From Candidatus Poribacteria bacterium (lineage in GTDB: Bacteria > Poribacteria > WGA-4E > WGA-3G): a stretch of DNA of 62,262 bases. Where the stretch lies: assembly GCA_028820635.1 (NCBI GenBank), contig JAPPIG010000028.1, positions 29,052 through 91,313 of the forward strand, read 5' to 3'. The notes beneath the pieces are model-generated. The model had not been told where the DNA came from. It did not search any database and saw only the letters and a program-made list of their open reading frames with translations. The stretch's first letter is position 1. Each line of letters begins with the position of its first letter. Made by a program: the position numbers and the translations under genes. Below are positions 42,230 to 51,086 of the stretch, one piece after another.

Positions 42230-44167
42230 TTAATTTGGGTCATCATCCGAATCAACATCCCACAGATATATTACCCCATCACCACTCCGACTCGCAACTG
42301 ATTTCCCATCCAAAGCAAACGCAACATGTGTAATAACACGCGATGTATGCCCTTTGAACGTCTGCCGAGACATACCGGTGTTGACATCTAATATATCGAC
42401 ACCCCCGTCCGCACTACCCGCTGCAATCAATTTTCCATCGGGACTGAACGCGATGCTTGAGATGCTTGCATCATCACGCACTTCAATAACTTTCTCTTGC
42501 TCGCCAGTGCTTGCATTCAACAAATGGATTTCAAACAAATCACCCACAACGGCAATAGATTCTCCATTGGGGCTAAAAGCGATATCAGAAACCTCTGACT
42601 CATATCGTTCTACCATTTTCTTTTTTCGTTCTACCGTTTTCTTTTTTCGTCCTATCAATTTCTTTTGTTCGCCCGTTTTTGCGTCCCATAAACGAACAGT
42701 CCTATCACTAACACTTGCAATTATATCTCCATTGGGACTGTAGGCGACACTTAAGAAGCGCGCATCGTATCCTTCAAGTGTTTGCTTATGCTCGTGTGTG
42801 TTGACATCCCACAGGCGGATAGTTTTATCCTCACTCCCACTGACGATTGTTTTACCATCCGGACTGAACGCAACACTGTTAACAAACCCTTCATGCCCTC
42901 TGAGAATTTTGATGGATTTACCTGTCTCCCGATCCCACAGGTTAATGAACTTTCCAGAACTCGCAGTGGCAATGATATTTCCGTCTGGACTGAACGCAAT
43001 GTCTCGGACACCGTAATATCCTTCTTTATCATACGTTTTTTCCAGTTTGCCCGATGTTGCATCCCATAAACAGACGGTCAGATCGGTGCTTGGACTTGCA
43101 ATTGTTTTACCATCCGCACTCACGCCAAAACAGGTGAACTCACCGTAATGGTCGGTAAATGTGTGTCTGTTTTCACCGGAAGCGACATCCCAAATACGAA
43201 GCGTGCCATCTCCACTACCACTCGCCATCGTCCGCAGATCCGAACTGAACGAAACGGCAACAACATCTCCGCTATGTCCTTCAAGTGTTTTCAGGTATTC
43301 GGCTGTGTCTGCATGCAATAAGTAGATAGGTCCGAAATGGGTACCACCGACTAATAGACTCCCTTCCGGACTAAAGGCGAGGCTTTCAAAAGCAATTATT
43401 CTATTTCTTGCAAATACGTGTTTCTGTTTTCCTGTTTCAGGGTTCCACAGACGGATCGTGCCGTCACTACCACCGCTTGCCAATGTTTTGCTATCCGGAC
43501 TAAAGGCGAGGCTTACAACAAAAGATTCATGTCCTTTAAGTGTCTGTTTGCGTTCGCCTAAGATAGGATCCCACAGAGGAACGGTGTTGTTCCGTTTCCC
43601 AGTTGCCACTAAATAATCGTTTGGATTGATGGTAATACTGAAAATGCCTTGTGTCATTTCCGGTATCTCTTTGAGATCCTGCTTTTTGTCACCTGTGTCT
43701 GCGTGCCAAAAACGGATTTTCCCACCGTAACCTATCGTTACGAGGGTTCGCCCATCCGCACTGAAGGCAATATCCATTATATTGTCGCCATGCATAAGTT
43801 CATATTTATGTTTTCCTGTGTTCGTCTCCCAAATATGGACTACATTCCTTTGATCCTCGCTGGCGAGCATGCTACCGTTCGGACTAAAAACAATACGTTC
43901 AACAGGTTGTTCGTGTTTTGTCAGCAAGGCAAGTTCTTTATGAGTAATGGCATCGTAAATCCAAATCCCCATAGAAGTGGCGACAGCGAGCCGCATACCT
44001 TCATTGGTATACTTGACATCGTAGATACGCCCTTTGCCGAGCCGCGCTTTCGCGCCTTCGGGTAAAGGGACTTGGGCGGAAAGGGTCGGAATATAGAACG
44101 TTGCAATGAGAAAAAGTGTCAGAAAAGTTTTGAATAGTCTATCTTTTGTTGTGGATATTTTTTTCAT
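42230..44167 (-). CDS. Exported WD40 double-propeller protein
   Basis: A 645-residue paralogue with 'LPEGAKARLGKG' after its signal peptide and fourteen WD units, more diverged than in the others. Start MKKISTTKDRLFK chosen by the CGGAG upstream. An insertion in unit 12 carries duplicated basic residues (GRKKKTVERKKKMVERY), encoded by a short direct DNA repeat (42615-42655), which may disorder one blade edge. No additional domain. Confidence 0.88.
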   Translation of the reverse strand: MKKISTTKDRLFKTFLTLFLIATFYIPTLSAQVPLPEGAKARLGKGRIYDVKYTNEGMRLAVATSMGIWIYDAITHKELALLTKHEQPVERIVFSPNGSMLASEDQRNVVHIWETNTGKHKYELMHGDNIMDIAFSADGRTLVTIGYGGKIRFWHADTGDKKQDLKEIPEMTQGIFSITINPNDYLVATGKRNNTVPLWDPILGERKQTLKGHESFVVSLAFSPDSKTLASGGSDGTIRLWNPETGKQKHVFARNRIIAFESLAFSPEGSLLVGGTHFGPIYLLHADTAEYLKTLEGHSGDVVAVSFSSDLRTMASGSGDGTLRIWDVASGENRHTFTDHYGEFTCFGVSADGKTIASPSTDLTVCLWDATSGKLEKTYDKEGYYGVRDIAFSPDGNIIATASSGKFINLWDRETGKSIKILRGHEGFVNSVAFSPDGKTIVSGSEDKTIRLWDVNTHEHKQTLEGYDARFLSVAYSPNGDIIASVSDRTVRLWDAKTGEQKKLIGRKKKTVERKKKMVERYESEVSDIAFSPNGESIAVVGDLFEIHLLNASTGEQEKVIEVRDDASISSIAFSPDGKLIAAGSADGGVDILDVNTGMSRQTFKGHTSRVITHVAFALDGKSVASRSGDGVIYLWDVDSDDDPN

Positions 44168-44334
44168 TTGATGTGTCTCCGAAATGTAAGGATTTCCTGT
44201 GGATAACGTATAAATCATTTAAAGTCAACTAATTTAAACAGCGTTTCTATAGATAACCAAATTTGTCGTATATGATTATTATACAGGATTTTGCCAATTT
44301 TTGGAAACACATATTTTCTGTGGGGTGTGTAAAG

Positions 44335-44640
44335 TTTTTGGTATGTGTGTTGTCTGAATCTCGGATTTAGCAGATTACGCGGAAAAAAGCGGATTATGGA
44401 TACTGAAAAATAGACATTTCTGCTTGTGTCTACAACCTATCTCATAAATAGTTGGAGGGCTTTGAAAGCCCGATTTCAAAATCTTGTAGGCGGTGAATGC
44501 CTAAAGACGAATGCGCGTATGGCATTCGCCATGATTCATACCGTTGATTTCTTGATTTGGTGTCATCCGTGTAATCCGAGATTCTGACAACTCAGCACGT
44601 TCACAAAACGCACCTACAACTGATAACTGACCGCTGACTG
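44335..44640. repeat. Families G, C and E; upstream AT-rich spacer
   Basis: 44168-44334 is AT-rich and holds TTATTATACAGG (possible promoter of the WD40 gene on the minus strand). Then family G (44345-44400), C (44450-44478), E (44485-44545) and a further G unit. No gene. Confidence 0.65.
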
Positions 44641-44678
44641 CGAAAAGAAAAGGCAGATACCCTTTCGGATACCTGCCT
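44641..44678 (-). terminator. Intrinsic terminator (AGGCAGGTATCC type)
   Basis: Same hairpin as at 31243-31283, with GAAA loop and TTTTCTTTT tail on the minus strand; it closes the second Cys-rich/histidine-triad operon. Confidence 0.9.
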
Positions 44679-44703
44679 GTAAGGTTTTTTAGGTGTGCCT
44701 CAA

Positions 44704-46299
44704 CTACTGTGCCCAACACCGCTGTCCCGTTCTCGCTGGAGAATTACACATCGGTGTAGGTGCTGAGCTGGGTCTTGAACACCTTTGCCAACTCTGTCGG
44801 CATTGGCCATATCTGCAGGTGCGCGTGCGATGATGGTTGGCATGCCAACTCGCATATTGCCCGCAAGACCAATACTGGTGTCCCGCCGAGCAAGTTACTT
44901 GATGCGCTGTTGAGGAAGAGACCGTCTCTGTGCACCCACTACGACCACACGAAACTAACATAGGCTCAGGTGTAGGTGTCGGTGTAGGGGCGGGGGCAGG
45001 CGTTGATGGTGTGCCACCACACGTGCCAGAATTCGTGCAACTACATGGTGAGGAACAATCCGATGTGCAGTCCATACAATTCGGCGTGCCGTCCGTTGGC
45101 GTGCCACCACAAGTGCCAGAATTGGTGCAACTACACGGCGATGAACAATCCGATGTGCAGTCCATACAATTCGGCGTGCCGTCCGTTGGCGTGCCGCCAC
45201 AAGTGCCAGTATTCGTGCAGCTACAAGGTGAGGAACAATCCGATGTGCAGTCAGAACAATTCGGCGTGTTGTCTGTTGGTGCTGGCACAGACAGATTGAG
45301 CGTCTGATACGGACGGATGGTAACGTTCGGGTTGTGGTTGTGCTTTGTCTGTTGCCCTTTGATAATCTTGTCCCTGCCGTAATATCTGTCATATCGGAAA
45401 CGTCCCGATGAATCCAGAGAGCCATAATGCACTTCTTCATGGTAACCCAAATCAAAGGTCATGCACGGACGAAACTGATCGGGGCATGTCCTTGTCACAA
45501 ATAACTCTTTCTTGTGGTTGGGTAACTTCCGATAAACCTTATAGTCTAATGTGCATCTCACAGGGGAATGTTTTCTGACATCCGCAGACACACACGAATA
45601 CCACACTTTGTGACAGCCAGGAACTTCCGACCCCAGACCGCACACTTCGCCATGATCACCAAGTGGCGTGGAAAAACTCTGACGGCAATCACCACCACAC
45701 CTAAATGAAGGCAAACTATAGTCCGGCGTCCGACTCCATTTCGTAATCGGAGGTTTGTGGTGATACTGATTGTGCGTCGTTACCGCGTTGAGGTGGTTTG
45801 ACCGCTCTACCAGATACTGGTCATTATATACTTCGTCATAAGTGTCAATGGCGTTCTTCGTCTTTTCTATCTGACTCACTTTCAGTTCAAGTGCCTCGTT
45901 ATACCGATACAAAAGATTATCATAACCTTTCCAAGACATACCCAACGAAAGTGCAGCACCAATAATGCCTGTCACTGTTGGTGCTGTGACCCCGCCTGTT
46001 AGCACAGCAGAACCGATAGCACCAACGCCAGCAGCAATCGTCACCGTCTTGCCTTTGGCAATCGCTTCCGATTTCGCAGAATACGCAATGCCTAAATCGC
46101 CTACCAAGCGATTCACATCTTGAAGTGTGTCAAACTGCTTTTGGGCTTCTCGCTCTGCGTTCCCTTCGTTTCGTATTGCTCGGTCTAACTTATCATGCGG
46201 ACCGTGTCCCGAACTTTCTGAGTCGCTTGCATAAACAGACGACACAAAGTAGGTCAACACAAAAACGGCTAATGTGATTCGCAATATTTTATTGAACAT
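44704..46299 (-). CDS. Large Cys-rich exported protein with tandem repeats (operon 2, gene C)
   Basis: A 531-residue protein starting MFNKILRITLAVFVL after AAAGGAGG. Signal segment (to about 23), helical region with an Ala/Gly-rich stretch (about 95-130), a central Cys/His region, then three 30-residue tandem repeats with the core 'CTSDCSSPCSCTNSGTCGG' (DNA period exactly 90 bp, 45011-45280), a Pro/Thr linker and a final Cys/His-rich domain. The repeats recall EGF/metallothionein-like Cys clusters but match no family I know. Counterpart of 31310. Confidence 0.72.
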   Translation of the reverse strand: MFNKILRITLAVFVLTYFVSSVYASDSESSGHGPHDKLDRAIRNEGNAEREAQKQFDTLQDVNRLVGDLGIAYSAKSEAIAKGKTVTIAAGVGAIGSAVLTGGVTAPTVTGIIGAALSLGMSWKGYDNLLYRYNEALELKVSQIEKTKNAIDTYDEVYNDQYLVERSNHLNAVTTHNQYHHKPPITKWSRTPDYSLPSFRCGGDCRQSFSTPLGDHGEVCGLGSEVPGCHKVWYSCVSADVRKHSPVRCTLDYKVYRKLPNHKKELFVTRTCPDQFRPCMTFDLGYHEEVHYGSLDSSGRFRYDRYYGRDKIIKGQQTKHNHNPNVTIRPYQTLNLSVPAPTDNTPNCSDCTSDCSSPCSCTNTGTCGGTPTDGTPNCMDCTSDCSSPCSCTNSGTCGGTPTDGTPNCMDCTSDCSSPCSCTNSGTCGGTPSTPAPAPTPTPTPEPMLVSCGRSGCTETVSSSTAHQVTCSAGHQYWSCGQYASWHANHHRTRTCRYGQCRQSWQRCSRPSSAPTPMCNSPARTGQRCWAQ

Positions 46300-46313
46300 T
46301 ATAGATACCTCCT

Positions 46314-47057
46314 TTACTGCCAATGAGCCATGCCGTCTTCATCCCACCTTAAAGGCGGTTCCAATCCAATCCACGTTAACTTTGTAAATCGATTTACTGG
46401 ATTATTTGGATCCTGCCAGTTAATTATCCCATCAGCACTGTACCATACGCGCCTGTGTTCTCTATGAAGCTCTTCAAATTTTTCATCCAACTTGATCGGG
46501 TTAACTCCCGGCGGCACCTCGTCCGTCGCGCGAATGTACGCCTTTAAATACTCCACCCTTGCGTATTCGGTGGCGATTGTGTCATCTGCTGGAATGTCGG
46601 GGATATAATCCGCGCTCCAGTGGTTCATCTCTTTGGTTAGCAGCCGAAGTGCTTCTGACGGATTCGTTTCAAGCAGTTCCTTGTGATAGGTTAAGGGCCC
46701 TTTATACGTTTGAACAGGATGAGTGGCTTGCGTAGGGCGATCGTCGCTTGGTGTAGGGCGATCGTCGCGTGGTGGCGGTAGATTGAGCATCTCGTGCAGT
46801 TCAGCTGCCCACGAATCAGGCGCGTGCTTCGGGATTTGATGCCAATGATCCCCATGTTGCACCATCTTGTAGCCTTCTCTTGCGGGATGGGGCGGTTTAT
46901 TCTCTGTGATCGGTTTCTCGTTTCCTTCAAGCAGTTTCTCGGCTTCGGCAGCCTCTTGTTTGAGCTGCTGAATATCGGTGTATTGATGATAAAATACAAT
47001 CGCAACACCGAGGATAAAGATCAGGACAAACAGTCCTGTTGCAATGCGTTTATGCAT
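46314..47057 (-). CDS. Membrane protein with histidine-triad motif (operon 2, gene B)
   Basis: A 247-residue paralogue of 32882. Start MHKRIATGLFVLIF chosen from GGAGATACTC upstream; the longer frame overlaps gene A. Membrane helix (about 5-24), coiled coil (28-45), HGDHWHQIP with the triad His68/His71/His73, then 'YKGPLTYHKELLETNPSEAL' and a helical C-terminal domain. An insertion with a duplicated 'DDRPTPSDDRPTQ' sits after the triad. The triad and domain order are conserved while the flanks diverge, which suggests selection on metal binding. Confidence 0.75.
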   Translation of the reverse strand: MHKRIATGLFVLIFILGVAIVFYHQYTDIQQLKQEAAEAEKLLEGNEKPITENKPPHPAREGYKMVQHGDHWHQIPKHAPDSWAAELHEMLNLPPPRDDRPTPSDDRPTQATHPVQTYKGPLTYHKELLETNPSEALRLLTKEMNHWSADYIPDIPADDTIATEYARVEYLKAYIRATDEVPPGVNPIKLDEKFEELHREHRRVWYSADGIINWQDPNNPVNRFTKLTWIGLEPPLRWDEDGMAHWQ

Positions 47058-47071
47058 GAGTATCTCCTTTA

Positions 47072-47308
47072 TTACTCTGTTGTCCCTGTTTCTGTCTGGT
47101 CCAGTGGGCAGGGTTGTCTCGGACTTGGACAAATCAAGCCCGGTTTCGGTGCTCCTTTTATCGGTGAACATTCGCGTCTAAATTGTTGTTCGCAAGCAGG
47201 TGTATCTCTCTGTGTGGCATCTATAGTGCCAAACAGCAACAAACCGCTTGTGATGATGCATGCGAAAACAATAATTGAGGTGAAAAGGACTTTGTAGTCT
47301 CGTCTCAT
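47072..47308 (-). CDS. Small Cys-containing membrane protein (operon 2, gene A)
   Basis: A 78-residue near-copy of the 33660 protein: MRRDYKVLFTS, hydrophobic segment, 'CEQQFRRECSP' and 'CPSPRQPCP', ending QTETGTTE. GGAGG upstream. The nearly unchanged Cys-rich part against a different C-terminal tail suggests that the tail is dispensable. Confidence 0.75.
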   Translation of the reverse strand: MRRDYKVLFTSIIVFACIITSGLLLFGTIDATQRDTPACEQQFRRECSPIKGAPKPGLICPSPRQPCPLDQTETGTTE

Positions 47309-47356
47309 CTTGTGCCTCCTCTATCATAAGTGAGTAGGTTAAATATACTTGACAGA

Positions 47357-47629
47357 CTACAGAAATAGGCGGGGAACGCCTAAATGGCGTTCATACCGTT
47401 GATTTGGTATATGTCCGTTTTTACTATCTCTATAGAGGCTGCTGGCCTCTATATACACGTAGACATCAAGGTCTGTGCGTGTTATGATAGAAGCCAGCCT
47501 GTCAGAATAAGTCTCTGGCAGTGCTTTGGCATCGGCAGTGTGTGTTAGACACTGTCGGTGCATCCGGAAAACCGGAAAAAGCACCTCTACCGTTAAAAAT
47601 TTGCATATATTATGAATTTCTAACGTATA
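47357..47629 (-). ncRNA. Structured 5' leader RNA, copy 2
   Basis: Same order of helices as copy 1. Compensatory changes: P1 CGTTAGAAATT/AATTTTTAACG (a G-U replaces a Watson-Crick pair), P5 GCTGGC/GCCAGC (T-A changed to C-G), P6 CTATAGA/TCTGTAG (C-G changed to U-G). The alternative pairing GTGCTTT/AAAGCAC is also kept. A family E repeat (about 47372-47400) has been inserted in the P6 loop without disturbing the arms. Confidence 0.65.
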
Positions 47630-47635
47630 CGAGGT

Positions 47636-47664
47636 ATTATACAATTCCTTTCATTTATTGTCAA
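47636..47664 (-). promoter_or_regulatory. Consensus sigma-70 promoter of operon 2
   Basis: On the minus strand TTGACA (47659-47664), a 17-bp spacer and TATAAT (47636-47641), identical in geometry to operon 1. Confidence 0.9.
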
Positions 47665-47724
47665 CATTTTTTTCAATTTTATTAAAATATTATTTATTAG
47701 GCTTATATCGGACTTTAAAATTGG

Positions 47725-48183
47725 GGTAGGCGTGCTTCCAAAACGCGCCATTTTCTTGTAAGTCGGGTAGAGCAACGCGAAACCTATAGGTGTCAATTTA
47801 GTGAGTAACGTTTGTGTATCTGATACACCTTTCGCCCCTCTGGGGCTTGCTATTGATGGGATCAATGCTTACTATACACCTTTCGCACCGCTGGTGCTGA
47901 TACGGGATTTACCCAAGCCTCGGAGAGGCGAAAGGTGTATAGGAAACGTTAATCCCGTCAGGAAGCAAGCCCCAGAGGGGCGAAAGGTGTCTGGGCTAAA
48001 ATCGGTGTTAGAAACAAGAGGTGATTTCCTTAAGTTGACGCATAAGGGTAGAACAAAGCGAAACCCGACAAATAGCCGTAAGCCATCAGTGTAGGAGGGA
48101 ACTTCGATTCCCGACTATAAACGGGTCGCGATTCGGAGATCGCTCCTACCACAAGAGGTCGCGATTCGGAGATCGCTCCTACA
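47725..48183. repeat. Nested repeat block (B; A split by a TAGGTGTCAATTTA element containing I; D)
   Basis: A family B palindrome (47727-47752), then a family A unit interrupted after CGAAACC by 'TATAGGTGTCAATTTA'. Inside lie two inverted family I copies (CACCTTTCGCCCCTCTGGGG, 47826-47980). The right end 'TTAAGTTGACGCATAAGGG' returns to family A (to 48069). Three family D units follow (48090-48183). No gene in 47665-48246. Confidence 0.8.
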
Positions 48184-48246
48184 AAGGGTGTATTTCAAAC
48201 ATATCTGACTGCTAAAACGTGGTGATTAGACATTGCTAACATAACA

Positions 48247-49320
48247 CTATCGCCGCCTCTTTATCTTAGCCCACGAAGTTGTAAGTTTATTTTTACTTGA
48301 TAGCCTAAACCCAATCGGTTGTGTTTTATCTTCTGTCCTTTCATCCTCTTTGGTCTCCTGTATATTTAGGTCAGGATTCTTGGGGTCAGGCTCTTCATCT
48401 GGCAGGACAACACTGATGTCCCGCATGTGGTAGTTACCTCTGGTGTCCATCACTTCTAAAACCACAACAGATGACCATCTGTCACGCTTTACTTCAAACA
48501 TAGCGGTGTCTTTACCTTTGCCGTTGAGATAATCCCAATCAAGCACAATAATATCGGTTTTGCGAAATATCTGTGCTTGATGCAGTCCGATATCGCTCGT
48601 CAATTCTAACTCAAATCTGACGAGACCATTGCCTATGATTGTCATGGTAGGCGTATTCTTTACCGGTTGCGGATATGTGAAGTTGTTAGCGTTGTCATTG
48701 AAATGGTAATGTTTGTCTAACCGTCGCGCCTCGTAATGTTCAAGTGTGCCGGATGTCCCATCTTCCTTGTGATACAAACCGAAGCAGTGCCCGATTTCAT
48801 GAAATATAAGGTTGACATCAAAATGAGGGGACGCACCTGCCATAACACAACTCCCACCATAACGATTACTATGCCGTGGCCAACCGACGCCCCAACTTCT
48901 TCCATTGACGAGTGTAATACCTCCCACGACAATGACACGGATTGTGTCCTGTTTGTTCCATGGGGATGTATCCGGATTGAGTCCGTCTGGGAGTTCGGGG
49001 AAAACCTTGCTTGACGTGCTAAACACATAATGATTTGCGGCATGTTCGCCAACAACATGATGGATTATGACATTGTCATCTGCATCCTTTTCAAGCCGAT
49101 ATGTTTTCTCGCCAAACCCGTGCCGATCCATCTCGCTGGCATAGAGTTGTTGAGAATCTATTGATAGTTTTGATATTTTCTCTTGGACATCTGCGAGCGC
49201 GGGTGCACCTGCCGGCTGGAAATATATCGTCTTCACAATAAACTCAGCAAACGATGTGTTAACAAAGAGTATCGCCAATAACAGCATGGCAATAAATGTC
49301 AATCGTTTCATGTGTCGCAT
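48247..49320 (-). CDS. Exported metzincin-type metallopeptidase
   Basis: A 357-residue protein. Start MRHMKRLTFIAMLLL follows AAGAGG and gives a signal peptide ending near SFA. The opening 'IVKTIYFQPAGAPAL' and the zinc site HEIGHCFGLYH (His174, Glu175, His178, His184) mark a metzincin; all three zinc ligands and the catalytic Glu are present. Family members are secreted endopeptidases. A C-terminal beta-sandwich-like region (about 235-315) and a basic tail (WAKIKRRR) follow. Substrate unknown; secreted matrix proteins are a reasonable guess. Confidence 0.88.
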   Translation of the reverse strand: MRHMKRLTFIAMLLLAILFVNTSFAEFIVKTIYFQPAGAPALADVQEKISKLSIDSQQLYASEMDRHGFGEKTYRLEKDADDNVIIHHVVGEHAANHYVFSTSSKVFPELPDGLNPDTSPWNKQDTIRVIVVGGITLVNGRSWGVGWPRHSNRYGGSCVMAGASPHFDVNLIFHEIGHCFGLYHKEDGTSGTLEHYEARRLDKHYHFNDNANNFTYPQPVKNTPTMTIIGNGLVRFELELTSDIGLHQAQIFRKTDIIVLDWDYLNGKGKDTAMFEVKRDRWSSVVVLEVMDTRGNYHMRDISVVLPDEEPDPKNPDLNIQETKEDERTEDKTQPIGFRLSSKNKLTTSWAKIKRRR

Positions 49321-49399
49321 TTTATCACCTCTTACGATGTTTGTTGGATTGTATGTTAGCAAAGTACGAGTTGTGGTGTAAATATATTTCTGGCTATGT

Positions 49400-49500
49400 G
49401 GTGCGTTGTACGTAGGTCCAAATCAACGCTATGAATGCCTGTTGGCATTCAGCGGGTAGAGCGAAGCGAAACCCGACAAATAACATTCAGCGGTCGGTGG
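49400..49500. repeat. Families E and A
   Basis: Family A ends enclosing a family E palindrome upstream of the metzincin gene. Confidence 0.7.
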
Positions 49501-49561
49501 GTCAGCCCATCAGCAATCGGTATGCACGTTTTGATAAAGTTTTAGAAAATAGATCGGTAAT

Positions 49562-49649
49562 GTAGCGAGGTTAGGAAATCTCGCCAGCAGAAGTGGACAC
49601 CTGCCTTTAGATTGTGCCTGTGAGGACGCGATCTGAAAGTTTGCGCTAC
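49562..49649. other. Possible structured RNA element
   Basis: GTAGCG (49562-49567) and CGCTAC (49644-49649) could close an outer stem over AGATTGTG/CGCGATCT (49609-49634, with G-U pairs), GCAG/CTGC and a competing GCGAG/CTCGC hairpin. The strand is unclear: it is downstream of 49697 or upstream of the metzincin on the minus strand. Not a tRNA (no T-arm). Confidence 0.25.
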
Positions 49650-49696
49650 GAAAGGTCCCACAACCAGACAAATCTGAAACGCATAATAGTTCTCCT

Positions 49697-50479
49697 TTAT
49701 TGGTTATTTAATCCTAAAAATTTATATGGATCAATGGCGTAATCTTGTTCATCGCCTTCAATAATGGTGATGCCTGCTGGCACTTGTAAATCAGATGTGT
49801 CGTATGGATTAGCAAAGTCTCTTTGGGGAGCTGGCACACTTGCCGAAGTCCATGATAAAAGCGTTCTTACTTTTTTACCATCGGGGGTTTCCCGCATACC
49901 GTATTGTGCGTAAACCTTATTGCTGTAAGTAATAATCACTTTCCCGTTTTTCATGAACGATCCTCTTATGTTTGTGTGTCCCTGCTGCCAAAGCTTAATT
50001 TTTATTCGTTCCATTAACTCAAATTTCGCCTCTACGGGTGGCGCGCCAAATAGTTTGGTTCTAATCCATGAAGGAATGCCGATTGTCTGGCTATAATCAG
50101 TAGGTACTTCAGGAAAAGGTCCAAAACCATGCGGTGAGACACGCAATTCTGCTGTCTCAGCATTTTCTGCAGGCGATTGGGATTGTTGCACTGATTTCGC
50201 TTCAGTGTTGTTTTCCACTTGAGCGGTTACTTCGTTGACAGGTTTCTCTGCGGTTGTATCATCGTTTTCCGCAGGTGCTTTGGTTACATCTTTGGTCACG
50301 GTTTTTGCGGCTGCCTTCCGTTCTTTCTCCCATTGGCGCGCGAATTCGGAAGTTTCGGCAGCTGCTTTTTTCTCAGGTGCGATATCGTGCTGATACCACC
50401 ACACACACGCAATAGATAGCAGTATCAGAAAGCCAACGCCACCGAGAACCCATTTGTTCGTAAGAAAATCGCGGAACAT
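49697..50479 (-). CDS. Membrane-anchored 'SPHGFGPYP' family protein 2
   Basis: A 260-residue paralogue of 22331. Start MFRDFLTNKWVLGG after AAAGGAGG. The membrane helix and the Ala/Glu/Lys/Thr stalk are conserved in style ('KPVNEVTAQVENNTE'), then 'SPHGFGPFPEVPTDY', 'RIKIKLWQQGHTNIRG', and the ending 'IDPYKFLGL'. The stalk is the part most similar to 22331, whereas the globular domain differs. No pseudoknot-like leader is visible upstream here. Confidence 0.75.
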   Translation of the reverse strand: MFRDFLTNKWVLGGVGFLILLSIACVWWYQHDIAPEKKAAAETSEFARQWEKERKAAAKTVTKDVTKAPAENDDTTAEKPVNEVTAQVENNTEAKSVQQSQSPAENAETAELRVSPHGFGPFPEVPTDYSQTIGIPSWIRTKLFGAPPVEAKFELMERIKIKLWQQGHTNIRGSFMKNGKVIITYSNKVYAQYGMRETPDGKKVRTLLSWTSASVPAPQRDFANPYDTSDLQVPAGITIIEGDEQDYAIDPYKFLGLNNQ

Positions 50480-50828
50480 TGGAAACCTCCTTTTGTTTAT
50501 CATATGGTTGGCATGGATTGCTCAAACAGACTATATGATACCTTTCACAATATATAGACACAATTTTGAGTTGAAAAATTGCACTTTTTGAAAAAAATGA
50601 AAGAAAAACGACAAATTCAGATAAATTTGGGAATTTTTAGCAGTTATCCAGATTCTAACACGTGTCGATTGTTTTCCGCAAATCTATAATCCTGGTTCAG
50701 ACGACACAGCGTGTTTCCAAAAATCACCTACCTTTGGGTAATAAATCGGGCTTACAAAGCCCTCCAACAAGAGAGAGGTTGACAACTGGAAACTGACGAC
50801 TGACAACTAACCGCCATTTCCCCGCAAA
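50480..50828. other. Upstream region with truncated iteron copy and repeats
   Basis: AT-rich DNA to about 50640. 'TTTTCCGCAAATCTATAAT' at about 50675 looks like the beginning of an iteron promoter cut off by a family H unit. Family C follows at 50740-50772. No gene. Confidence 0.45.
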
Positions 50829-50829
50829 C

Positions 50830-50906
50830 CTATTGCGTATCTATTGGAAATCTATTGTGCAGCATGCCCGTTTGATTTCAGATACGCATACCGCCTCAGA
50901 TATACT
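50830..50906 (+). promoter_or_regulatory. CTATTG-iteron promoter, copy 4
   Basis: CTATTG at 50830, 50841 and 50852, a 43-bp gap, then TATACT (50901-50906). Upstream of the holin-like gene 51219. Confidence 0.65.
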
Positions 50907-50919
50907 ATTATAGTCGTCG

Positions 50920-51045
50920 GTGTAGGAGGGAACTCCGGGGAATGCCAAAAGGCATTCATACCCGGGGAACGCCTATAGGCGTTCATACCGTTGATTTCTT
51001 GATTTGGATTCCCGACAGGTCGCGATTCGGAGATCGCTCCTACAA
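50920..51045. repeat. Family D pair with E
   Basis: An inverted pair of family D units (50923-50940, 51010-51044) enclosing family E palindromes. Confidence 0.8.
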
Positions 51046-51086
51046 TATAAAATCACTGAAAACCGATAACCAAAATGTATTTTACA

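Noticed and set aside
45011..45299. Plus-strand Cys/Val-rich frames over the 90-bp repeats
   Set aside because: Antisense shadows of the tandem repeats in the minus-strand Cys-rich gene; no start signals.
49562..49649. tRNA or tRNA-like gene
   Set aside because: The arms do not give a T-arm with GTTCGA or a normal acceptor/anticodon layout.
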